A model generated the notes under the pieces. That model was given only the letters and a program-made list of their open reading frames with translations. It ran no database searches and was not told the DNA's origin. A stretch of 34,098 nucleotides of DNA from UBA1189 sp045612925 (GTDB lineage Bacteria; Bacteroidota; Bacteroidia; Bacteroidales; Bacteroidaceae). Below are positions 1 through 6,261 of the stretch, one piece after another (positions within the stretch are counted from its first letter, which is position 1; every line of letters begins with the position of its first letter). Both the position numbers and the translations under genes were made by a program. The stretch lies in the NCBI GenBank assembly GCA_045612925.1, contig JAZKZX010000043.1:1-34098 (forward strand), in the 5' to 3' direction.

Positions 1-96
1 CAGCCGTTTGAACCTGAATATATAAACATCAACAAATTGGTAGCATAATCAAAAATAAACGGAAAATAGTTTGGTTTTTAACATAGAAAGCAAAAG

Positions 97-129
97 GCGA
101 GTCGCTTTGCTCTCGCTTCCTCCGGATGG
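97..129 (+). repeat. 33-bp direct repeat, copy 1
   Basis: It begins GCGAGTCGCTTTGCTCTCGC and ends CCTCCGGATGG. It matches 242-274 with one mismatch, 145 bases apart in the same orientation. It contains a small hairpin (GCGAG..CTCGC). It is separate from the GC-rich hairpin family found further right. Confidence 0.8.
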
Positions 130-241
130 ACGCTCTGCGAGTTCTGAGCGCAGCCGTTGTTCTGTGCTTTCTGGTGTCAAAAGAATTCTACGCGTAGACA
201 ATAAATCAACATGAACATAAACATGAACTTAAACATGTTTT

Positions 242-274
242 GCGAGTCGCTTTGCTCTCGCTCCCTCCGGATGG
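242..274 (+). repeat. 33-bp direct repeat, copy 2
   Basis: Second copy of the repeat at 97-129, differing at one base (CTTCC versus CTCCC). Both copies lie downstream of the stop of the minus-strand HU-like gene. Confidence 0.8.
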
Positions 275-325
275 TCATGCGAGCTTACGATGCATAGAGT
301 GATCTTCGTGTGAGATATACATCAC

Positions 326-374
326 CCGCGAGGCCCGCAAGCCCCCTCTTTCAGGAGGGGGTTGGGGGAGGCTT
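326..374 (+). repeat. GC-rich hairpin repeat (family A), copy downstream of the HU-like gene
   Basis: Order is CCGCGAGGCC, GCAAGC, then a palindrome CCCCTCTTTCAGGAGGGG followed by TTGGGGGAGGC. This agrees with the family consensus built from the other copies. It ends 8 bases past the stop codon of the minus-strand HU-like gene, so it may act as that gene's 3' hairpin. Confidence 0.8.
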
Positions 375-381
375 TCCCTCG

Positions 382-798
382 TTACGGCATCACATCGCTT
401 GCGAGGCGCTTGAGCTGGAAGCCCTGTGCGAGGGCCTTCTTGAGCTTCACCTCGGGGCGGAAGAGCACGCGCCAGCCCTTGATCATCGCCGAGGGGGAGA
501 ACTCGTCGCTCTCGAGCGCAGCTGCCGGGTAGCACTTGCCGTGGATGCCGATGACGAACGAGCCGAGGTCGTTGAGCACCACGCGGCGGCCTGCGAGGAG
601 CGCCTTCTCGATGAAGGGTTTGATACTGGCGAGCACGGCCATGGCGTCACCCTTGGTGCAGGTGGTGGCAAAGGCGATGTCGTTCGCCAGGTCCTCGAAG
701 TCGTAGTCGTTGGTCTTGATGGCGCGGGCGCTGTAGTAGTTCACATTGTCCTGGCCGTTGGGATTCTTGCATTTGAGTACTTTGTAGTTGATAGGCAT
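382..798 (-). CDS. HU-like DNA-binding protein (Bacteroidetes HU-related family)
   Basis: Protein of 138 residues. The middle, with KGDAMAVLASIKPFIEKALL followed by GRRVVLNDLGSFVIGI, is the HU/IHF dimer and arm layout: paired helices, then a beta sheet with LGxF. The start MPINYKVLKCKNP and an extended basic C-terminus resemble the HU-related proteins of Bacteroidales, which accompany DUF4248, BT4734-like and peptidase/amidase genes. The expected role is non-specific or structure-specific DNA binding in the nucleoid; its role in the element is not known. The gene is flanked by GC-rich hairpin repeats just past its stop (326-374) and just before its start (818-876). A possible promoter lies far upstream at 1208-1215, giving a long structured leader. 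The family assignment is fairly certain; the function in the element is inferred. Confidence 0.88.
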   Translation of the reverse strand: MPINYKVLKCKNPNGQDNVNYYSARAIKTNDYDFEDLANDIAFATTCTKGDAMAVLASIKPFIEKALLAGRRVVLNDLGSFVIGIHGKCYPAAALESDEFSPSAMIKGWRVLFRPEVKLKKALAQGFQLKRLASDVMP

Positions 799-817
799 AG
801 TTTGTGTGTGTTAGTGA

Positions 818-876
818 GGGCCTCCCCAACCCCTCCCGAGGGAGGGGCTTCCAGTCATCGCTGGGGAGGGGCTTGG
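818..876 (-). repeat. GC-rich hairpin repeat (family A), upstream of the HU-like gene
   Basis: On the minus strand it reads AGCGATGACTGGAAGCCCC, then CTCCCTCGGGAGGGG, then TTGGGGAGGCC. A second partial C-rich half (862-876) precedes it. It lies 20 bases before the HU-like start codon, so in the mRNA leader a strong hairpin would sit close to the ribosome entry site. Confidence 0.85.
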
Positions 877-955
877 TTAATGGTTTAGGTTAATAATCTC
901 TGGGTGCGCACTTGCCTCGTTTTTGCCATCCTTCGGGTCGGGAGCGATGCAGGTC

Positions 956-1050
956 GCGCGATGTCTGCAGGCTCCCAGAATTCTCCCCTCTTCAAGGGGG
1001 AGTCCCCAAAGGGGGAAGGGGTCATAGGAGAGGCGGGGGTGAGGCTCCCC
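956..1050 (+). repeat. GC-rich hairpin repeat (family A), long variant
   Basis: It starts with GCGCGATGTCTGCAGGCTCC, continues with a palindrome CTCCCCTCTTCAAGGGGGAG and a second G-rich/C-rich part, and ends GGGGGTGAGGCTCCCC. The left flank and the right end match the family consensus. The insert between them makes this copy about twice the usual length. Confidence 0.75.
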
Positions 1051-1137
1051 TTATTTTGCTGACAAAATCGCGGTTTAGCGAGGGCAGAGATAAGCTCGCT
1101 TAATCTATGCCGAGCGTGAGCGATTTCGCCGTTGAAA

Positions 1138-1196
1138 GCGATGTGTGCCTCACATCGCAAGTCCTGGCCAAGGACTCAAAGACGGGTTATCCGTCT
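1138..1196 (-). ncRNA. Stack of three hairpins behind a minus-strand promoter: structured leader or small RNA
   Basis: Three perfect hairpins follow one another: GCGATGTG/CACATCGC (1138-1145 with 1151-1158), AGTCCT/AGGACT (1160-1165 with 1171-1176) and AGACGG/CCGTCT (1180-1185 with 1191-1196). A TAACTTTG -7 element on the minus strand at 1208-1215 would start transcription a few bases before the third hairpin. The transcript would run toward the HU-like gene through the long family-A repeat. This could be a 5' leader or a small RNA; I do not recognise a known family. Confidence 0.35.
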
Positions 1197-1207
1197 TATT
1201 TCAATGG

Positions 1208-1215
1208 CAAAGTTA
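1208..1215 (-). promoter_or_regulatory. Bacteroidetes -7 element (TAACTTTG)
   Basis: The minus strand reads TAACTTTG, an exact TAnnTTTG. No good TTTG is found 19-21 bases upstream; the nearest TTTG is 16 bases away. The element is therefore only moderately supported. It points at the hairpin stack and, 400 bases further, the HU-like gene. Confidence 0.45.
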
Positions 1216-1334
1216 CTACATAGAATTTTGGCAAATGGAAGAGATTATAAGTTCGTACAAGTTCTCCGCATAAAGCATTGATATTCCTCCGTATATTTAT
1301 TGTAGCTTTCATCTATGGGGTGGTCACTCCCAAA

Positions 1335-1358
1335 TCATCAGTACTCAGTAATCAGTAG
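1335..1358 (+). repeat. TCAGTAn heptad repeat, copy 1
   Basis: It consists of TCA followed by TCAGTAC TCAGTAA TCAGTAG. It is inverted relative to the copy at 1457-1481, and together they flank the AT-rich palindromes. Confidence 0.8.
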
Positions 1359-1392
1359 TTTTTATTCGTGTGTAAATAGTGGAGAAGAAATT

Positions 1393-1420
1393 TTATATAT
1401 ATAATTTATTATATATATAA
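1393..1420. repeat. Two palindromic 12-mers TTATATATATAA
   Basis: Identical self-complementary 12-mers at 1393-1404 and 1409-1420, separated by TTTA. They could form cruciforms and would melt easily. Confidence 0.7.
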
Positions 1421-1456
1421 CCTATTTTTTATGTCCTTGTGTGGTGTCATTTAATC

Positions 1457-1481
1457 TTACTGATTACTGAGTACTGATGAC
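1457..1481 (-). repeat. TCAGTAn heptad repeat, copy 2 (inverted)
   Basis: On the minus strand it reads GTCATCAGTACTCAGTAATC then AGTAAG, the inverse of the copy at 1335-1358. Confidence 0.8.
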
Positions 1482-1543
1482 TTTGTGTGTCGTGTGTGAT
1501 TGTAAAAGTGTTGATATTGATGCAGTTAGCTGGCGTGGTTGAT

Positions 1544-1568
1544 GTCATCAGTACTCAGTATTCAGTAG
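1544..1568 (+). repeat. TCAGTAn heptad repeat, copy 3
   Basis: Reads GTCATCAGTACTCAGTATTC then AGTAG. It lies upstream of the tandem array, in the same orientation as the copy at 1932. Confidence 0.8.
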
Positions 1569-1649
1569 TTTTATTTCTATTTTACTCCCTATAGAGGGGT
1601 GAGAAGGAGGTGAGAACAGGGTAAAACCGCCTTCGTGTGTACTGAAATC

Positions 1650-1760
1650 GTTGACTTCATCGACTGAAAAAATTGACCATTTTTCCGAGAAAAGTTGACT
1701 CTTTTCCGAGAAAGTAGACCTTTTTCCCCGAGAAAGTTGACCCTTTTCGAGAAAGTTGAC
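1650..1760 (+). repeat. Tandem array of about five 19-22 bp units (GTTGACnnTTTTnCCGAGAAA)
   Basis: Unit starts are near 1650, 1672, 1694, 1714, 1736 and 1755. Most units begin GTTGAC or a one-base variant, and the middle ones end CCGAGAAA. The period of about one and a half to two helical turns and the direct orientation resemble iterons of replication origins or a multi-site operator. The units differ from each other, so this is an old array. It is not CRISPR-like because there are no unique spacers. Confidence 0.7.
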
Positions 1761-1931
1761 TTTTTGTTGTTGCTTGTTGCGTGTGTTGTTAGCGGCGAGC
1801 CTGCGGCGAGCGCCCGCCGCACCTATCATCGATGGTTGTGTAGCCCACGCCGCGCCGCGCTGGCAGGTGCACGAGGCGGCTCTCTTTGACACATTGCCGA
1901 CCGTGTAGTGGGTTGGGTGGCAGGGGGGCAA

Positions 1932-1955
1932 GTCATCAGTATTCAGTAATCAGTA
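1932..1955 (+). repeat. TCAGTAn heptad repeat, copy 4
   Basis: Reads GTCATCAGTATTCAGTAATC then AGTA, the same family as 1335, 1457, 1544 and 12487. Confidence 0.8.
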
Positions 1956-2120
1956 AATTTTATTTCATCTTGCACTGGAGAGGTTAAGAGCCGTCACCTC
2001 TGATTTCGGATATCCGGGGTAGCATAGGCGGGGGTTTGAAAATACCCCATACTCACATGCCCCAATAACGCACCTACGATATGGCCCCAGGCAGGGTGGA
2101 AACAAAAAAGCATCTGAAAA

Positions 2121-2152
2121 TTTGGGGTGGTGGGTATTGTTTCTTATATTTG
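2121..2152 (+). promoter_or_regulatory. Bacteroidetes-type promoter (TTTG-N20-TATATTTG)
   Basis: TTTG at 2121-2124, 20 bases, then TATATTTG at 2145-2152. Both boxes are exact. Transcription should begin around 2158-2161. That leaves no leader for an ATG at 2161 and favours the ATG at 2176 as the start of the next gene. Confidence 0.75.
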
Positions 2153-2175
2153 CAGGTTAGATGAAAATAAACATT

Positions 2176-2451
2176 ATGGAGCAAGATACAATACAAGAAT
2201 TGAGGGCATTTTCGCAGAAGGTATATGACCTCATCGAGGCCTATTTGGAGGACAACGATTGCACTATCTATGCCAGTGATGGACTCTATGTGGATGCTCA
2301 ACTAGAGCCTACGATTGTGAGCGAGGCCGATGCCGAGGACCCCGACCGTTTCTATCCCCTGTGCTCGCTCATTCGCGAGGATGAGGAGACGATGGAGGCT
2401 GATGGAGACCTCATCGATGAGGTGGCTTCGCAGTATTTCTTTGTGAGATAA
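2176..2451 (+). CDS. Small acidic hypothetical protein
   Basis: Ninety-one residues from the ATG at 2176. An ATG at 2161 would lie at the predicted transcription start. The protein is strongly acidic, with runs such as EADAEDPDRFY and EDEETMEADGDLIDE. The ending DEVASQYFFVR and the start QELRAFSQKVYDLIEAYLED resemble small uncharacterised proteins of Bacteroidales accessory regions. I know no function. It has its own promoter and stands 46 bases before the cytosine methyltransferase gene, so the two may be co-transcribed. Its acidity could suit a DNA-mimic or anti-restriction role, but nothing in the sequence proves that. Confidence 0.65.
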   Translation: MEQDTIQELRAFSQKVYDLIEAYLEDNDCTIYASDGLYVDAQLEPTIVSEADAEDPDRFYPLCSLIREDEETMEADGDLIDEVASQYFFVR

Positions 2452-2497
2452 TAGCGGTATTAGGTAAATACAGTACTTTTTTGATTTCTTATGTGAT

Positions 2498-3616
2498 ATG
2501 ACATCAATAGATCTTTTTTCAGGATGCGGTGGTATGAGCCTGGGCTTCAAGATGGCGGGCTTTAAAACAATCTTTGCATCTGATGTGGATGAAAATGCCG
2601 GCAAGACTTTTATGAGGAATTTCCCTGAAACGCCTTTTAAGGTTGCTGACATTTGTAATATAACGAAAGATGAAGTGGATGAGTTGACGGGAGGTGTTAT
2701 TCCGGATATTATAACAGGTGGCCCTCCATGTCAAGGATTCAGTTTGGCAAATAAGAGGAGAAACACAATTAAGGATGACCCTCGTAATCAGTTGTTCTAT
2801 CAATTTGTCAAGTTTATCGACTGGTATTCTCCCAAAGCCTTTATCATGGAGAATGTCAAGGGGCTTCTTTCCATGCAAAACGGGAAAGTAATAAAGACCA
2901 TTGTTGACGAATTCACCCATGCGGGGGCGGGCTACAATGTAGCTTATAAGGTGCTCCGTGCATCGGACTATGGTGTTCCACAGATGCGTGAAAGGGTTAT
3001 CGTCATTGGTATTAGAAAAGATTTGGATATCATGCCGTCTCATCCCGACCCTATCGAGTGTTGTGTCACGGTGGATGATGCTATCGGCGACTTGCCTGTC
3101 ATTCATTCGAGCGAAGGCACTGAAGTCCAATCCTATGGGACAGAGCCAATGAATGATTTTCAGCGATTGATGCGTCGCAACTCCAGCGAGGTATATAATC
3201 ATGTAGCCATGAGGCATACCCCGCGACTTATAGAGCGTTTCAAGGCGATCAAGCCTGGGCAAAACCTTCTCGATGTCTGGGAGACTCACGGATCTGTAAA
3301 GCGCGGAGCTCCGGGAGAAAAATCACAAGTGAAGTTCAGTCAAAACAATCAGAGAGTGTTTGGTGATAAGCCAGCTCCTACAATTGCGGCCTCTTTCCAA
3401 AGCAATTTTATCCATCCTCACCTTGATAGGAATTTTACAGCCCGCGAAGGTGCGAGACTTCAGTCGTTCCCTGATGATTTCATTTTTGAAGGCATGCGCA
3501 CAAAAATGAGTTGGGAAAAGGGATTGAGTCAATATCAGCAGATCGGAAATGCCGTACCCGTGCTTCTAGCCTATCATATTGCTGAACATGTCAAAGGCTT
3601 GATAGACGGGAAATGA
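2498..3616 (+). CDS. DNA (cytosine-5) methyltransferase of the restriction-modification island
   Basis: The 372-residue protein has the ordered motifs of C5-cytosine methyltransferases: DLFSGCGGMSLGF (motif I, residues 5-17), GGPPCQGFS (motif IV, catalytic Cys78), ENV (motif VI, 118-120), QMRERV (motif VIII, 162-167) and a C-terminal QIGNAVP (motif X). The region between motifs VIII and X is the target-recognition part and sets the methylated sequence, which cannot be read from the protein. It would methylate cytosine using S-adenosylmethionine and protect the host from the neighbouring endonuclease. It is followed after 72 bases by a Bpu10I-like endonuclease gene in the same direction. The stop is followed by a run of ten C (3623-3632). 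Composition is more AT-rich than the element backbone, suggesting acquisition as cargo. Confidence 0.95.
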   Translation: MTSIDLFSGCGGMSLGFKMAGFKTIFASDVDENAGKTFMRNFPETPFKVADICNITKDEVDELTGGVIPDIITGGPPCQGFSLANKRRNTIKDDPRNQLFYQFVKFIDWYSPKAFIMENVKGLLSMQNGKVIKTIVDEFTHAGAGYNVAYKVLRASDYGVPQMRERVIVIGIRKDLDIMPSHPDPIECCVTVDDAIGDLPVIHSSEGTEVQSYGTEPMNDFQRLMRRNSSEVYNHVAMRHTPRLIERFKAIKPGQNLLDVWETHGSVKRGAPGEKSQVKFSQNNQRVFGDKPAPTIAASFQSNFIHPHLDRNFTAREGARLQSFPDDFIFEGMRTKMSWEKGLSQYQQIGNAVPVLLAYHIAEHVKGLIDGK

Positions 3617-3622
3617 CCATTG

Positions 3623-3632
3623 CCCCCCCCCC
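3623..3632. repeat. Run of ten C between methyltransferase and endonuclease genes
   Basis: A C10 homopolymer 7 bases after the methyltransferase stop. Such tracts slip easily. It is non-coding for both neighbours but lies in their linking leader. A similar C9 run is found at 5958-5966. Confidence 0.8.
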
Positions 3633-3688
3633 ATTTTATAAGCACAACATTCGAATATTAGCATAAATAACTTTAATAATTTAATGTT

Positions 3689-4582
3689 ATGATAGACGAG
3701 ACCACTCACTGTGTGAATATTGACAAGATAAAGAGGAGGTATGATAGCAACAGCCGGCTTTCGCATGCATCGAATATTCTTGTAAAAGAGAATGAGCGTG
3801 TACTCAATCGTTTGACCAGCAACCAATCTGCCGCATTGGAAGCCATCGTGTCCCAATATGTTAAGTATATCGCGAGCATGTTTTCCTACAATGGATTTAC
3901 TGAAGACATCATTAGGAAACGCGTCGAGTTGCTGAACGAGTACTATAACTTTATCCATTTCAATGGGTATGACAATACCTTTTCATCACAAGGTAAGTTC
4001 CGTTCTACGATCTTGGAAGAGTTTATGTATATACTCTTCTCTGATTATGTAGAGCACCTCAAAAGCACTAACAGAGACATAAACGATGTTATCCATTGTG
4101 GTTCTGCAAAGGCTTATACCAATCTTTATTTTTCATCTCCTCGCTTTAGGGAGTTTGTTTCGTCACCGTCTATTGAGATAAATGTCAAAGACCAGGATTT
4201 CGCCATTTATCGTGACATTAGAATAGTGATTGAGGGCGTAGAAAAGGTAGCAAAACTCCCTGTGATAGCTATAGAGAATAAGACCTATCTTGACAAGACA
4301 ATGCTGGATAGCGTCATAGCGACAGCAGAGAAGATCAAGCAGGGATTCCCCTATGCTCGTTTTGCCGTAGTTGCCGAAAACTATGATGTTAGCCTCGATG
4401 TGGATCCCGTATATTCGCGTATTGACCAAATCTATGTCTTGCGTAAATGCAAGCGCAAAGATCAATGGCAAGATATCGATGCCAACATTGTTGTAAGAAT
4501 GTTCAAGGAAACCCAGGCACATATCGAGCGCCCATGGTCTGATATCGCCAGCAAGATGCGCAATGAAGGCGTTATCTTGTAG
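3689..4582 (+). CDS. Type II restriction endonuclease, Bpu10I-like family
   Basis: The 297-residue protein has a helical N-terminal half, then ILEEFMYILF (108-117), KDQDFAIYRD (167-176) and PVIAIENKTYLDKTMLD (191-207), followed by ATAEKIK and FAVVAEN. The spacing of E110/E111, D170, and E196 with K198 fits a PD-(D/E)XK core, and the KTYLDKTM block matches what I know of the Bpu10I family. It should cut double-stranded DNA at a short site protected by the methyltransferase upstream. Bpu10I itself works as two different subunits on an asymmetric site; here only one clear homologue is seen, so the next gene is a candidate partner. The gene starts 72 bases after the methyltransferase. The family call is from motif memory, not a search. 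Confidence 0.8.
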   Translation: MIDETTHCVNIDKIKRRYDSNSRLSHASNILVKENERVLNRLTSNQSAALEAIVSQYVKYIASMFSYNGFTEDIIRKRVELLNEYYNFIHFNGYDNTFSSQGKFRSTILEEFMYILFSDYVEHLKSTNRDINDVIHCGSAKAYTNLYFSSPRFREFVSSPSIEINVKDQDFAIYRDIRIVIEGVEKVAKLPVIAIENKTYLDKTMLDSVIATAEKIKQGFPYARFAVVAENYDVSLDVDPVYSRIDQIYVLRKCKRKDQWQDIDANIVVRMFKETQAHIERPWSDIASKMRNEGVIL

Positions 4583-4630
4583 GGATAGCCAGCCCTGACC
4601 TGTAGTCTCATTTCAAGTATATCGTCCAGT

Positions 4631-5473
4631 ATGTTTACGGTAAAGGTTAAAAGCGAAATTCTGCAACACTGCCAGCGCCAAATCGACAGATACAATTTTG
4701 GCCAGCGCTCTATCGCCAATGGTAATAGGGAGCAACAATTGACAGGAATCATTGGTCAGTGCGTCGTGATGGAAATGTTTGGGCAAGGCTACATCGATGG
4801 TGCTACAGGGTGCGATGATGGAACAGATATTTCAGTTTTAGGCTATTCTATTGATGTTAAGACGATGGGGAGAACAACCGATGTTCGTCCTAACTATGTT
4901 AATAATTTTATTGGCCTCCAATTGAAATTCAGTACCGATCTCTTTATCTTCTGCTCGTATCATAAACTGAAAAATGAAGTCACGGTTTGCGGATGGATAC
5001 CTAAAGCTGATTTTCTTCAAAAAGCCTCCTTCTTCCCCAAAGGAAGTACAAGAACTCGTTCAGATGGGAGCTCTTTCACAACTTTTGCAGATTTGTACGA
5101 AATCAGGAATGATTTACTGAATGATGTGAATTCTCCTGAAGCGCTTAAGCAACAAGTCGAACAATGGTGCAGAAGTCAGAAACCTACATCATGTACGGCT
5201 GCTTCTAATTCCTCTCGTCCTATTGTACAGAGTAATAATCGCGTTGTGTCAAGTCCAAGTTCTTTCACTGAATATACTTCTTCAAGTAATACTACTGAAT
5301 CTTATTCTCATTCTAATCCCGATTCCGATTTTGGATGTGGCGTTATGGCCTTCTTTGTGGCTTTCTTTGGCATGATAGGAGGCGCAGGTAGTGCATCTTG
5401 GGGTGGGGCTTTTTTCGGAGCGATTATTGGGGTTGCAGTCTCAATATTCTTAATTAATAGGAATAAGAACTAA
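4631..5473 (+). CDS. PD-(D/E)XK nuclease-like protein with C-terminal membrane hairpin
   Basis: Two parts are visible in 280 residues. Residues about 1-165 form a compact domain with GIIGQCVVMEMF (E48), DDGTDISVLGYSIDVKTMG (D66, then D75 and K77) and GLQLKFSTDLFIFCSYH. This is the E...D-x8-DxK layout of PD-(D/E)XK nucleases. Residues about 185-232 are a Ser/Asn/Thr-rich linker. Residues 236-275 are two hydrophobic segments rich in Gly and Ala, of glycine-zipper type, ending in INRNKN. It would thus be a nuclease held at the inner membrane, an unusual place for a restriction enzyme subunit. It lies 48 bases after the Bpu10I-like gene and 13 bases before the next gene, so it is very likely in the same operon. 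It might be a second endonuclease subunit, a separate anti-phage nuclease, or a membrane-disrupting effector. No function is proved. Confidence 0.7.
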   Translation: MFTVKVKSEILQHCQRQIDRYNFGQRSIANGNREQQLTGIIGQCVVMEMFGQGYIDGATGCDDGTDISVLGYSIDVKTMGRTTDVRPNYVNNFIGLQLKFSTDLFIFCSYHKLKNEVTVCGWIPKADFLQKASFFPKGSTRTRSDGSSFTTFADLYEIRNDLLNDVNSPEALKQQVEQWCRSQKPTSCTAASNSSRPIVQSNNRVVSSPSSFTEYTSSSNTTESYSHSNPDSDFGCGVMAFFVAFFGMIGGAGSASWGGAFFGAIIGVAVSIFLINRNKN

Positions 5474-5486
5474 TCTTCTATCCATT

Positions 5487-5936
5487 ATGCCTCGACTCAA
5501 TCAAGTAACCAAAGAGCTCAATATAGGCTACCACACCGCTGCGGATTTCTTGATAAGGAGATTCGGCATGGTCGTGGGACCTAATGATAAGATTCCCGAG
5601 GAGCAGTATGCCGCGCTGGCCGAAGAGTTTCATAGAGACAAGGTGCTGCATAGTGTTGCAATGAAGATAGCACCACCTCGAAGAACGAGAAACAATCATG
5701 GCCAAAAGCCGAAGAATGTTACTTTTTCCGAAACCGAACTGGAAGTGATTTTGGAGGAAAACAAAGAAAATAGCGAAAGCAATTCTCATAAGTCCCCTAC
5801 AAAATTACATAAAAGGAAGAAAAGAGCTATAGCCAAGAAGCGAGTAGAAGAATCAAGAAAAGGTGGCCTGTTTCCCTATATGGGTAAATTTGCCAAAGTT
5901 GTCAGAGTTCCCTTTGGTGGAATGAATAAGAAATAA
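5487..5936 (+). CDS. IF2-N-like domain protein with basic tail
   Basis: The first 50 residues of 149 (MPRLNQVTKELNIGYHTAAD, then FLIRRFG and PEEQYAALAEEF) resemble the small N-terminal domain of Bacteroidetes translation initiation factor IF2: a helical module with RLxxVxKELNIG and a xISEEQYxxLxEEF-like end. None of the GTPase domains of IF2 follow. The rest is low-complexity and strongly basic at the end (HKRKKRAIAKKRVEESRKGG), which would suit nucleic-acid binding. The gene starts 13 bases after the membrane-nuclease gene and ends the co-directional island. Role unknown; a DNA- or RNA-binding accessory or regulator is one option. Confidence 0.65.
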   Translation: MPRLNQVTKELNIGYHTAADFLIRRFGMVVGPNDKIPEEQYAALAEEFHRDKVLHSVAMKIAPPRRTRNNHGQKPKNVTFSETELEVILEENKENSESNSHKSPTKLHKRKKRAIAKKRVEESRKGGLFPYMGKFAKVVRVPFGGMNKK

Positions 5937-5957
5937 GACACTCCAACAATATGAACA

Positions 5958-5966
5958 CCCCCCCCC
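5958..5966. repeat. Run of nine C directly before a small reading frame
   Basis: C9 between an ATG at 5951 and an ATG at 5967. With one C fewer, or two more, the upstream ATG would be in frame with the small gene that follows. With nine it runs into TGA at 5969. This could be a slippage switch or just an unstable leader. Confidence 0.6.
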
Positions 5967-6131
5967 ATGACAGAGGCCCTGCAGATGGTGATGGCGCAAT
6001 GTGACAACTGGGCCGAGAACGAGGAACACTATGTCGACGATGAGCCCGTAGTGACGCACTACGACTTCGGGGCATCGGCAGGCTATACCGGCATGGCGGC
6101 AGAGGATGCCGTGGGCTATGGCGAGGACTGA
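5967..6131 (+). CDS. Small acidic protein, 54 residues
   Basis: The frame starts ATGACAGAGGCCCTGCAG and encodes MTEALQMVMAQCDNWAENEE followed by an acidic, Gly- and Tyr-containing tail ending AVGYGED. Codon use is GC-rich, like the element backbone and unlike the island just upstream. This suggests it belongs to the backbone, with the island inserted before it. No family is recognised. Translation could also begin at 5951 if the C tract changed length. Confidence 0.45.
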   Translation: MTEALQMVMAQCDNWAENEEHYVDDEPVVTHYDFGASAGYTGMAAEDAVGYGED

Positions 6132-6196
6132 AAAACGATATGGCGGGTAGCTCCTCTGCCATCCTCTGAAAAAAACAAAAATATGTTTTACAACAC

Positions 6197-6220
6197 CCCG
6201 AAAAGTTTGAATTTTTCGGG
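6197..6220. terminator. Hairpin CCCGAAAA/TTTTCGGG
   Basis: Perfect 8-bp stem (6197-6204 with 6213-6220) and an 8-base loop, with AT-rich closure on both sides. It lies after the small gene and before the next promoter. It could be a terminator, but the T-run after it is missing on the plus strand. Confidence 0.4.
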
Positions 6221-6261
6221 ATGCATTGAGCGTCAATCGCTTGCGCGGGGGACGCGAAAAG

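Larger units (their letters stand above)
1..325. other. Non-coding left edge with two 33-bp direct repeats
   Basis: No convincing gene is seen here. The stretch holds two near-identical 33-bp direct repeats (97-129 and 242-274) and a low-complexity A-rich tract near 210-238 built from repeated 'aacatgaac/aaacat' words. The first GC-rich hairpin repeat begins at 326. Short open frames on either strand have no family resemblance and overlap the repeats. Confidence 0.6.
1216..2120. other. 900-bp gene-free region with several repeat types
   Basis: No real gene is seen. The region holds four copies of a TCAGTAn heptad repeat (1335, 1457 inverted, 1544, 1932), two adjacent palindromic 12-mers TTATATATATAA (1393-1404 and 1409-1420), and a tandem array of 20-22 bp units (1650-1760). 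The open frame at 1548-1931 on the minus strand is explained by the tandem array. The mix of AT-rich palindromes and direct repeats would fit an origin or transfer region, but no initiator gene lies next to it. Confidence 0.55.

Noticed and set aside
310..888. Open frame of 192 residues on the plus strand
   Set aside because: It is antisense to the HU-like gene and runs through two GC-rich repeats. The minus-strand product has a recognisable fold.
885..1160. Open frame of 91 residues on the minus strand
   Set aside because: It is made of hairpin stack and GC-rich repeat sequence and shows no independent protein character.
1650..1760. Possible CRISPR array
   Set aside because: Units follow each other without unique spacers, are only 19-22 bp and differ among themselves. 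No cas genes are present.
1548..1931. Open frame of 127 residues on the minus strand with repeated KVNF/STFSEK words
   Set aside because: The words are the translation of the 20-22 bp tandem DNA array. No start or promoter context supports a gene.
2519..3289. Open frame of 256 residues on the minus strand
   Set aside because: It is antisense to the cytosine methyltransferase gene, whose motifs are complete.
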